Below are positions 47,101-57,400 of a stretch of 64,000 nucleotides of DNA, in pieces. Within the stretch, counting starts at the first letter, position 1, and every line of letters begins with the position of its first letter. The position numbers were made by a program, and so were the translations under genes. The notes under the pieces are model-generated. The model searched no databases and was not told the origin of the DNA. It saw nothing but the letters and a program-made list of their open reading frames with translations. Source of the DNA: Udeniomyces pyricola (Eukaryota; Basidiomycota; Tremellomycetes; Cystofilobasidiales; Mrakiaceae); the NCBI GenBank assembly GCA_039545295.1, contig BCIK01000025.1:62391-126390 (forward strand), read 5' to 3'.

Positions 47101-48658
47101 TTGTACACCCTTGTGCCTGACTCGATCGCCCTTTTCTTCCTCTTTTTCCCTTGCATCACCTCTTCCTCAGACAACGCTGTCGTTCTCCAGAACACGAATA
47201 CGGGTACGTGTTCACCAGTCTTCATCGTGAGAAGGATTGATCAAGGTTCCAGAGCGGTCGGAGGCGAGCTTGCTAGTCTCGAACCGATATCTAGCAACGG
47301 GACCGACGGAAGAGATGGGCTCTGCTGTCCAAGAGGGGAGAGGTCTGGCGAGGCAGTTACTCATCTATCAAAGGTTAGTTGTACCTTGTTTGTTGACGTC
47401 AGTTCCGATTCGGATGCGTGGAAACCTTCGTTCTGATGTTCCTTGCGATGTGCTTGTCGTCATCAGGTCGGTCTCGAAAGTTACGAGCCCAGCTATCGAC
47501 CTTTTGATCCTCTGTCAGCTGGCAAATCCGGCGCTTTCCTCGCCATCAGCCAAGACCAAGTCACGACAGTGTGCCCGAAAATCGACCGAACGTTGTTTCC
47601 TCCGCCAACGGGTCCGACTACTTCCTCCTTTTCTTCATTCGACCTTCATCCTGACTTCAATCCTACTCCGGCTCCACTACTCAAACGCACCCCCTCCGTT
47701 TCTTCGGTGACCGCTGTCTCCTTGCCTGATAGTCAAGATGAGACGACTCTCAACGGCGGGAAAGCGCCGTCGAAACCGACGACCGGGCGACGCGCTCGAC
47801 GTCGATCCTCAGATTCGCACACGTCTCGTCCCTCGACCCCTTCGCGATCGTCCTCGACCGAATCTCTCTCGTCTGTCTTCAAAGCGTCTGCAAGTCTCGG
47901 GAGTGGCAAGAACGGTGGGAGTGCAATCGACGAGGCCAACTGGTGGACGGAAGTTGGGGATCAGGCGGTTTGGAACGTGATTGGGTTGGAGAGCGTTGTT
48001 TATCGATTCCACGTACCTCGGAGCAATATGGGAGAAGCCGGATCGAAGGGCTGGTTGAAGAGCATTGTCGTGCGTATATCAAATTTCAACGAACGGCCAA
48101 AGGGGCCATGGTTTTCTGTTTTCCTCTTCTCATGTTTTTTTTCTTTTTGCATCCGATGATTGAGCTACGCTGATTAATTGGAGTGACTTGTTCTCGGACG
48201 TGGGCGTAACAGACACCTTTGCCATCTATCACCCGATATGAACCATCAGCCAAGACCTCTACCTCGTCCGTCGAAATGATCACCCTTAGGTATGTACACC
48301 ACGCTTTTGACCTTCTATAGACCTTTTTTTTTTTTTTTTTTTCAGTTTCATCGTTGCAAAAAAAAAGAGAAAGAAAAAAAAATTGATTCTCTTGTCGATC
48401 GGACCCGCATGTTATCAATTCTCATCTCTCCTTCCTTCTTTTTGTTTGTCTTGCAGAGGCACGGCTTTTGAAAAAGACAAGTACGAGCTCTTCTTCGGCA
48501 CGCGTCCTTCGGATCATACTGAAGTTCGGTGTGTCGGCATCGCCGCGGCCGTCGTACCTGCCGTAGATTCTTCGGTGCAGGACGAATTACGGACGTTGAG
48601 TCTGGTCAGGAAATCGGATGGGTTGACAATCCCGTCAGCGGTTGTGTACGAGGGCTGA
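44138..48658 (+). CDS. CSL (CBF1/Su(H)/LAG-1) family transcription factor
   Basis: A DNA-binding protein of the CSL family, which in fungi (Cbf11/Cbf12 of fission yeast) controls adhesion, cell cycle and lipid genes without Notch. Exon 1 is 44138-44209 (MHRYNHNTCKGKEG, inferred), exon 2 44589-45499, exon 3 45588-45698, exon 4 from 45781; several more follow to 48658. The N-terminal 330 residues are Ser/Pro/Gln/Tyr-rich and look disordered. The Rel-homology N-terminal domain is DIKRFLLSKDRFADGERAII, GQKSYSSEKR, then RFLCPPPSALLLGRAWF, with the conserved SY-x(n)-KRFLCPPP DNA-contact region spread over two exons. The beta-trefoil domain contains ISCFQRTRAQNSSTRYLAVE, VNRGTLKPICFTSDPTEWD and TGTCSPVFIVRRID. 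The C-terminal domain ends AVVYEG. A long Ser/Pro insert sits between domains, as in fungal CSLs. Family is certain; the first exon is the weakest part of the model. Confidence 0.88.
44274..44287. repeat. Poly-G run in CSL intron 1
   Basis: About 14 G in a row, 65 bp after the proposed first donor. Confidence 0.9.
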
Positions 48659-48858
48659 GCGGAGATCGGAGAAGGGATCGGGCGATGCCGTTAAGACCAC
48701 GGCGTGCAACGCAGCTACTGAAGTATATATGTATAGGATCGATAGGTTGTTTCGCCCCCCCTCCCCCCATTCCCCCGGGTTGTTTTATTTTTAAAGACCT
48801 GCTTTGCATTTATATCTTATCATTATGATTTCATAACCGACTCTTCTTTTTTTTTCCG

Positions 48859-50311
48859 TCATATCATCTGATTTTTTGCTCTTTTCTCCTTGAAGAAACT
48901 GACGACGTTCTTGACGCTCTCGCCAAACGTCGCGCATACTTTGACGTCTTCCCCGATCCACCGAGGGAGTTTCGCTCGGATCGAAGGTTGACCGTACCGC
49001 TTGTCGACGAGGATGAGGACAGCGTAGTCGTTGGCGTGCCGGATCGCTCGACCTGATTGTGGGAAGAGAATCGAAATGGGTTGAGAGGGCAAATGTTCAA
49101 TACAAGGCCCAACGACGACACACGACGACTGTCATCCGACACACGCGAAAGAGGGTGACGGGGAACGCGACCGTACCAATGGATTGGTTGACTGCTTTCA
49201 TGCAGATGTTCATGTAAACTAAACCAACGTGCACGCACACAATATATAGTCAGCCTCTCAGAATCAGTCAGCCTCTCAGAATCCGTCAGCCTCGTCAGTG
49301 GCTGTAGAACGACCTTTATGAGCGGTGGATTTTTTTTTTTTTGGGGGGGGGGGGGGGGAGGAAAAAGGACAAGACGAAAGGAAAGTGAGAAAGATGTGCA
49401 AAGACTCACGTTCCCGACCAGCTTTATCGCCGCCCACCATTTTGTTCCGAACAGCGACCTCGGAGACGTAGTCCATTCGTTCTTTGAGCTCCGGAGAGGT
49501 CAGGTTGGGGAATGGGAGTCCGACCATGACGACGGCTCGTGCGAGGCTGTGGAGAGAACACGATATGTCAGGTGATTAAACGTCAGCTCCAAGCATCAGT
49601 TTCGTTTTTGTTTGTGTCTTTTCTCTTGAGCAGAGGGGGGAAGGAATGATTTGTACGAGGTGAGGGGGAAAAAGGGACGAGATCTCACTGACCGATCGGA
49701 AAAGTTGATGCCCTCACTCAATTTCGCGCCGACGACGGCAAAGAGGATCGCACCCGACCGACGAGAGCCAACAACAGGCGGTGTCTATGACGGTCCAAAG
49801 CAAGGATCAGGTCGTCAGTGGGTCAGAGACACGCTAGCAGAGATGATTGGATGATAGGGGAGAAGGATTAAGAAGACAGTGTTCACCTTTATTGCGGTGG
49901 AGTATTCGTGTAGAACCGTTTCGACGCTTCCAGTTCCTTGAGGCTCGTAGAAGACCTGTCAACCGGAAAGAGGAGAGGTTCAGAATGTGAGAGAACGCAT
50001 TAGTATATGGACATTCGTACTAGAGATCATAGAAACGTATGCTAGTTCAACGGAGGTCAATCAAAAGGGTACTCACGCTCTTCTTGGCCTGAAGCTTCTC
50101 GAGCATCCCATTCTTTTCCCAAGCCGCTTTCACTTTGTCCAAGAACTTGTACGATGGAAAGAAGACGACGAGTCCATCGGGAACGAGGTTGCACAGATTC
50201 GAAAGGAGCGAACCGAGCTCGTCGAGCTAAATAGTAACCGAGGTTTCGGAACCGAATGTGATATCAGTATATGGGCAACCATGAGGCTGAAGGGAGGGAA
50301 GGGGCCGGGGG

Positions 50312-50363
<52 letters not shown>

Positions 50364-53237
50364 GTTCTCTTGGGTTCACAAGGGTTGGGTCTTCTCGATT
50401 GCCGAATTTGAACTCGAGCTCTTGTCCTTTAGGTCCCTTCGTTAGGACGAGCGTCTGTAAGTTCTCCTTTGGAATAACACTATCAAAGTTTGGAACATCG
50501 ATATCTACCATTTTAGTTTTCAGCGAGATACAGGGTGCACAGTCCTGACCGATAGCAAAAGTTAACTCACTGTCCACAGGAAAAGTTGGCAAAGCGGTCC
50601 TTGGAGATACCTGGAAAGAGTTGGAGGTGAAAGTCGCTGACCTGAATTGAAGGCTACCGTGTCAGTTCTTGGGTCACTACGAGGACCATGAAGAAACGGA
50701 TGCACACTCACAGGTTCCATCGTGCCTCCTGCCAAGACGATACTTCTCGCATCTCGAACAATGTCAGCAAAGTGCTCTGTTGGGTTGAGAAGGAGGTACT
50801 TGAGTTGGACTACATGTTTTTCGGTGCCTCCGTTAGGTGTCGACGTGGGGGTAGGGGGAGAGGTGGAGATGAGGATACGACCATCGGCGTCGGCATTGGA
50901 CAGAGACAGTAGGAACGCTTCCAGGAGGTGAAATGAAGCGATGGAACTGTGTCTAGCCGAAACGGTCGGTCGAGCGGGCTTAGATGAGGATAGGGAAGCT
51001 AAAGCCAAGAAAATCCAGGTAAAGAGCGAAGCGTCAGCGTAGATCGGAGTGATGACGATCTGAAGACACCGATGTACTCGTACCTCCGACGAGAGCGTCC
51101 TCATTGAGCTTCTCTGCGTACCCACTGATCTGAGGTGAGAAAGGACGTGATAGCACGTCAGAACGGACCACGGAAAATTTCGGGGGCAAACAGCACGCAT
51201 CGCGAGATTTATCGACTGACTTTGACGGCGATCTTACTCGTCTTGAGGTAGTTGACGACAGTCAGGATATTGATGGAATCGAGGGCTTTGCCCATCCCAC
51301 TGACGACTTCACTAACGGTCATCATCTTTCCCCTAGCCTTACTCAGCTGACCTCCTTTGTCATCCTCTTGCTCCCACCTCTCACAAAGACCCACCAGCCC
51401 TGCGAGGACACCCCCGAGCTGCTTGAGCCAGACGAGGTTCTTAGCTCCCAGTTTAGTCCTGAAGCGGTCAACGTAGACTTTGAGTTGCTTCTGGGCGAGC
51501 TGAAGCGCAGGAAGCGTGAGAGTTTGGGAATGAATGGAAAGTACGGTATCGATGAGGTTGTGGGCTTCGTCGATAACAAGGATCTGATCAGTTAGGGAGA
51601 TGGAGAGAGCTTGTCGAGTTGAAGGATGAAGAATGAGGTTGTAGGGGAGAGTAATGAGTTGTGCCTGAGGTAACGCGGATCGAGAACCGTAGTATGGACC
51701 TTCGAACGTGTTGGTCAAACCGTAATCAGCCAGGGTGAGCAACGTGGTTCATAGCCCTATGCAAACAGACAGGCAAACAGACAGGCGAACGCACAGACAT
51801 GGGTTTCCTTTCCAAGCACGACAAGATCCTCGATGTCGTGCACGGTCGCCAAAACCCTTTCCCCGAACCCACGCATCTTCTCTCCAAGCACCTTTTCTTC
51901 ACCCGGTCCCCAGCCTCCCTCGACCTTCTCGAGGAATTCACAACCCTTTTTAACTTTCCCATCCTTCTTGGTCCCGGTTTGCTGCAAATCCATGCATCGC
52001 TCGTCAAGTCCGAGTTCGCCGCCTTTCCGAACGGTCTCGTTGATGCAAAGATTCTTGCGGGATCCGAGGGAGACCGTCCTGATATGGGCGGCAAACGGGG
52101 TTTTGTGAAGTTCAGAGAGCAGTTGCGAAAGCTGTGAGTGCGTACGTGAGGTCAAGAAGACTTTGGTAGGCGTCGGAAGGGTGGATGGAGCGGAAGCAGC
52201 TGCCGAGGAACTCTGAGGATACAATCTGAGTGGAGGAAATCATATGACGAAAGCAAAGGTGAACACTTGAGCTGAGGTCCGATATCTGAGCGAGGTAATA
52301 CGGAGCACGTAGTCAAGATATGAGAACGCACTGAGCCATGAGCGCCTTGACGGCGGGAGACACATTGTCCTCTTCGTAATTCTGAACTACAGCATCGGGT
52401 CCGTTGGGAAGAAAATCATCGTCGTTGTCTTTGTCAGAGTTCTGGATGTCGGTATCCTTGCTCGGTTTCTGATGGACAAGACAATCGAACGTGGTTTAGT
52501 AAGTCAAGATAACATTTATCTGTCATGACAACCAAACTATTTCTCGTTCACTCACTAATCTTTTTTTCCCTCTTTCTTCTCCAGCTCTCGATCTTCGTTC
52601 TTCCTCTTTTCTCCTAACCTCTGCGAGTCTCTCTTCGAATTCCAACCCGGCGTCTTCTAATTCCCTTCGCTTCTTTTCGTACGCGTGTTCGAGGACCCAT
52701 GCGGGCTCTGTGGGGTCTGAGGCTGCTGAGAGTTGGGCTTTGAAATCAGCGAGAGTAGAGAGAGTTTGTCTTTTGGCGTCGTCCACTGAGATGCAGCAAG
52801 AGCGGAGGCCAAAGAGGGGAAAGCAGATGATGGTTGATGAAGAGATCAGGATGATTTAGTGAGCAGTGTGTCCGTATGAGCTACGGCTTTCACGGTCGGT
52901 ATATGAGAACATGCCTAGCCAAGTCAACGTCGAACAGAGCAACGAAAGACTCTTTCCCTAAGATACCACAGCAAAAGCAGTTTTCGACAGCTTCAGCAAG
53001 CACGATCACAAACCAGAACGGAGATTATCATAGCTGCTCGAAACCACTGACTGTTCCAGTCGGAGATTGGACGATGGCAATCTTTCTGCTTTCCAAAGCA
53101 TGGTACACGAGTTGCATGAGCTCATCTTGGATAGGATAAGGTGTTGCGTAGGGGAACGAAAAGTCAGCGGGACTTGGTAAGGGAAGGGACGCAGTCGCGA
53201 GGATGGTTGTGGGCGGGGGATTCGACTGGGAAGTCAT
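48859..53237 (-). CDS. CHL1: CHL1/DDX11-type DNA helicase (Fe-S, DEAH)
   Basis: An ATP-dependent 5'-3' DNA helicase of the XPD/FANCJ/DDX11 group, needed in other organisms for sister-chromatid cohesion and genome stability; nuclear. The start at 53237 (MTSQSNPPPTTIL) precedes the Q-motif-like FPYATPYPIQDELM and Walker A SPTGT, whose GKS is in the next exon. The iron-sulfur cluster cysteines are visible: KNLCINE, DERCMD, KGCEFL, and a fourth just before YYGSRSALPQAQ. The DEAH box is ILVIDEAHNLID (about 51.57 kb). The C-terminal helicase half includes GMLEKLQAKK, GLVVFFPSYKFLDKV and the motif VI stretch GRAIRHANDYAV, ending KEKRAKNQMI. There are many introns; one contains a 48-base poly-C (sense) tract, another an 18-bp tandem repeat. 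An intron after TWL near 52.9 kb may use a GC donor. Assignment to CHL1/DDX11 over FANCJ or RAD3 rests on the order and wording of these motifs. Confidence 0.9.
49249..49298. repeat. 18-bp tandem repeat in a CHL1 intron
   Basis: Unit GTCAGCCTCTCAGAATCA: copies at 49249-49266 and 49267-49284, and a partial third. It lies between coding exons of the helicase. Confidence 0.85.
50315..50362. repeat. 48-base poly-G tract in a CHL1 intron
   Basis: 48 G on the + strand, C on the helicase sense strand, preceded by GGGGGGGA. It lies in an intron: the exon ending GNREDPTL has a GTGAAC donor near 50387, and the next exon begins LDELGSLLSNLCN after TTTAG near 50230. The true length is uncertain because such runs sequence poorly. 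Confidence 0.9.
51761..51796. repeat. 12-bp AAACAGACAGGC tandem repeat
   Basis: Three imperfect copies of CAAACAGACAGG within an intron of the helicase gene, next to the exon carrying the iron-sulfur cysteines. Confidence 0.75.
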
Positions 53238-54429
53238 GCGACGATGGGGTAACGACGGGCGTCGTCGATGAAAGCGGATCAGACGGCGGTTGAGAAGATT
53301 TTAACGAGGTGGATGAGATTGGTGACGGATAGATCGTTGATGAGTGGCTGGTATGAAGGATGTGAGAATGAAGTACGTGGTGGATGTTGAGTGATGATGG
53401 ATGACGGATAAACAAGGCGGATTCGGTCATGTGCGAATCTTACATTTCACGTGTCGACGTGTGTCAACACCGGCGCTCCTTCATCCATCATGATCGATCA
53501 TACATCATGCAATATTTTCATGACCCAATCATTACCGGCAGACACAGCCGGACGACGTACTAGCTTTTTCCCGATCGATTCAGATTGAACGACCGATCCA
53601 AAACAAACAAAACAAAACAATAAAACTTGAGATCCCATGACAGAAGGGAACTGAATTGAAAAGAGATAGTAGAGTAAAACCTAGAGACAATCTGAGACGG
53701 AAGAACCGAAGAAAGACGTGTACGAAAGAGGTCAAGATGAGGGCCGAACGAAAGGAACAGAAGGAAATAGAAATAGAGAGAGAGAAAGAGAGAGAAAGGA
53801 GAATTGGTCAAAAAAAGAAAGAAAAAAGAAGGTGGATGAGCGATGCAAAAGTGGCTCAAGATAAGCCTGGGGTAAAAACTGTAAGAAAGGTAGAACCGAG
53901 ATTAGAGTTTGCCATAGAAGAAGGGTGAAAGAACGAGGAACAAAAAGCAAGGAAGAGAAGAGTGAGAGAGAAGAAGCGATCGAGGTTGCCCAGATTAAAA
54001 GAAAAAGGAGCAGAACAGAATGATCAAAAGGCAAAGCGGTAAAAAAGAAAACGCAAGGTATCTTGCACTAAGAAGAGACACATAACAAGGGAGATTGACA
54101 CGGAAAGGAGGCGTAATGAAGCAGGAAGGAAGAAGGGAGAAGGGCACGGTAGATGAAGCAATGGTCAAAGAGCGGGGGACAAGGCCAAACGACTGCTGTG
54201 AAGACAGTTGGGTCTTGTATTGGATGGTGAAAACAGTGGTGTTGTAAGATGATGAGGGGCGAAGCCAAGGGAATAATGGGACGGGGAGGAGAACCGTCGA
54301 TGCAAAGAAAGTCGAAGAAATGAATATGCAGGATGGATGAAGATAAGGCAAGGAGAAAGAGAGCGGTAGAAGCGGGTTATCCAAGAGCAAGAACCACAGA
54401 ACGAAGACTGGGGTGATCGGTTGCTTCTT
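53238..54429. other. Purine-rich spacer, CHL1 promoter / kinase 3' flank
   Basis: This 1.19-kb spacer lies between the helicase start and the kinase stop. From about 53640 to 54420 the + strand is strongly purine-rich (AGAGAGAAAGAG around 53775-53800), so the kinase 3' untranslated region would be pyrimidine-rich. Open frames here encode only Leu/Phe/Ser low-complexity sequence and are not supported as genes. Confidence 0.6.
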
Positions 54430-57400
54430 TCAATTAGGCGTGTGGTTAGGCTCGCCTGAGGGGTCTGGCTGGAAGTATTCGCCCTCGTGCTCGTGCTCCT
54501 CGGGAATGACCGAGGTGAACGTTGGCAGCGCGTGACCGGATATGGTGCTCGGCTATCAAAGAACGAGAGGAGAAGAAGAGATAAGACACAACAAGGCCGT
54601 CCATCCAGGTCAGTGAGTCGCCCAATCGCTCGAGCCAAGCGATCAAGAGAGTAACTCACGTCGTTCTCGTAAGCCTCTTCGAACGTCTCCTCTCCCGTGG
54701 TATAGGTATAGGCCGCAGTGTCATCGTAACCTGTATCGCCAAGGTCGTCGTACGAGTCACCCATCGTGTTTCGAAACTGGATCCATGACGTCATCCAGGG
54801 GTGGTGCTCGAGAAGCTCAGACGAGGTAGGCCGCTCCTCCGAGTTGATAGTAAGACAGCAGAGGATGAAGTCGACGCCGGCTTCCGAGAGCTGGCCTGGT
54901 TCGGGAAGAGGTGGAAGCTCGCCGGCTCCGATCCTGTCGAGCACGCGAAGATAACGATAACGGTGGTTAGCAAGGGGTCGATGCCGAGTGATTCACACTC
55001 CAGCAATGAAAACAAGCACGCACTGATACATGATCTGCCACTCGTTCTCTGCCGAATACCATGGCTTTTTGCCCGTCGCGAGCTCAAGGACGACACATCC
55101 AACACTGGCGAGTACAAAATAAGCCGAGGCGAAGGAAATACAATACAGGTCCAGATCGTTAGCCATCGCAGTCGCCAAGCAGGTACAGCCTTTCACAGTC
55201 CAAGCCAATCAACAGACTACAACCTACCTCCAAATGTCCATCGCACCCAGTCTTCCACCCGGAGAGTTCTTAATGACCTCGGGCGACATGTACATTGGCG
55301 TGCCTTGTAGCGAGTTCATTTGCGTTCCCGCGGGCGCTCGGGTTCGGTTGACGGTTCGGTTGCCTCGAGCGAGGATCTTGGCGGCTCCAAAATCGACGAG
55401 CTTGATGATTCCCGCATCCGATGTGAGAAGAACGTCTGGTGAAACAAGAAGCAAGACCGCGTCATCGTCAGCGGAGATCGATCGGTTAAGCAAAGCATTG
55501 GAGACGACGGCTCACTGTCTGGTTTGATGTCTCGGTGAACGATGCCACGACCATGGAGGTAAGCCAGTCCCTCGAGAATCTGGCAGGTATAGTTCATGAT
55601 GACCTCTTCTTGCTCAACTCTGCCGTGCTCGAGCAAATCCTTGAGAGATCCACCTACAGTTAGGTCAAAGAGGAGCAGAGTTGATTGGATGCAGGAGAGC
55701 GGAAAGGAGGGATTAGAAGACCAAGAGACACAGCAGCGTCAGTCGCAAGGCTCCGCTTCGGATTCCTGAAACACACGGGAAAAAAAAATCACCATCGCAG
55801 TATTCTTGGAAGATGTAGACCTTGTCGCGATGGACCTCGATTCCATAGTACTCGACGACGTTGACATGGTTGAGCATCTGCATGACCGTTGACTCGTCGC
55901 GGATAGCCTTGTAGACCGAGGGCAAGTTGGAGACGTCGGAGAAACGAATCTCCTTGACAGCCATGACGGTGTTCTGGTCCATGTTGTGAGCCGTATAGAC
56001 CTTGCCGTACGCGCCAGCACCAATGAACCGGCCTTGCTGCCAGTGAATCGAGATGTTGGAAGACGAGGCGGCGAGAGCCACAAGCGAGCGATCCTCGGGC
56101 CGATCCGAATTGACGACGCGACCGATGATGTGCATGTCCCAGTCCATGTATGACCGTCCTTCTTCGAGTTGCTGGATGAGCTTCGCGCGAGCCTCATGTG
56201 AGATGCGAACCGACTTGTCGGCGACACTTTCGCCGTTCCATTCGCCTGCGAGTCGACGGAGAGCTGACGCGCCAGCGGGGTCCGTTGGGGAGGAGCAGCG
56301 CGGTAGGACACCATCGTCGTCGTGAGCCGTCTCGAGGCCGATGGTTGCTTTGCGGAGCTCGGCGAGTCGGTCTTGTTCGCGCTTGGCTTCGTACGAGGAC
56401 CGGGCGCCGAGGATGTCAAAGTGCGAGATAAGGAGTGCCATGCACGACGCGACCTTTTCTTGGAGAAGCGCAAACTCGGCACGCTCGAGATGGAGGATGT
56501 TGTTCCCCCGGGTCATGACCATGGCGAATTCGAGGGCGTTAACGGTCCATCGGAACGTCTTGTGATCCGTCGGGTCGCAGTCCTCCGATATAAAAGCAAC
56601 CCAGTTGATAGCGAGGTGCATGAGGAGTCGACTGAAGCCTGACCAGGTCGCATGGTCCATATAGACGCCGACTCGCTGACCGTGGTCAGACGAAAAAGCA
56701 AACCAGTTCTCAATGAGCTCCTGAGAGCCTGAGATGCCCGTAAGCGAGGAGCGGACGTGCGCGACCGATTCGACAATGGCTTCCGAAAGTCGAATCGTGG
56801 CGAGCCCAATTCGGCGAAGCTCGCGCTGGACTGATGGCAAGTGCGCCTGCTGCTCGACAAGGCACTCAAGTTCGACGATGGGAGAACCGATTTCAGGGTC
56901 GAGTAGCGACTCGGCAAAACGCTCTTTGGACGAGGCGAGGCGGGCGACAGGTCCATCGGCAACGAGTCGGATGCGGTGATCGCCCATGTCAAGTTCGATC
57001 CAATTCATTGGGATGTGCATGATCGAGCCTTGCCAGAAGAACTTTTGACTCGGCGTCATGATAAGGATGTATGACGAAAGACCAGCGAGCTCGTCGTCGC
57101 TTCCACTCGAGGCTTGGACATCGGGATCGGATGAGACAAGGTAGCCGTCTTGAGTGAAGCGTCCCTGACCTTGGGTATGAGAGCGGTCGAACGAGAATGC
57201 TCGAGTGAGAAGGTGTCGGATTTGTTCGGGTCGATTTCGGAGCGAGCGGTCTGCGACAATATACGTCCCTTCCTCCTCGAACGAGCCAGTGTAGACGAGG
57301 AAATGCCCCGAGGCATAAAGGGTAGAGAGGAAGTCGTCAAGGTCGACATGTTCGAGGGAGTATTCGGCCGAGTTATCGAACCTGTTCGTCAAGCGTCTGT

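Noticed and set aside
50227..50592. Apparent polyproline stretch in the CHL1 protein
   Set aside because: The poly-C lies in an intron; splicing from GTGAAC to TTTAG gives the conserved helicase sequence without it.
53560..54390. Long hydrophobic-looking open frames on the minus strand
   Set aside because: They reflect the purine-biased + strand (pyrimidine codons give Leu/Phe/Ser); composition is low-complexity and there is no homology I recognise.
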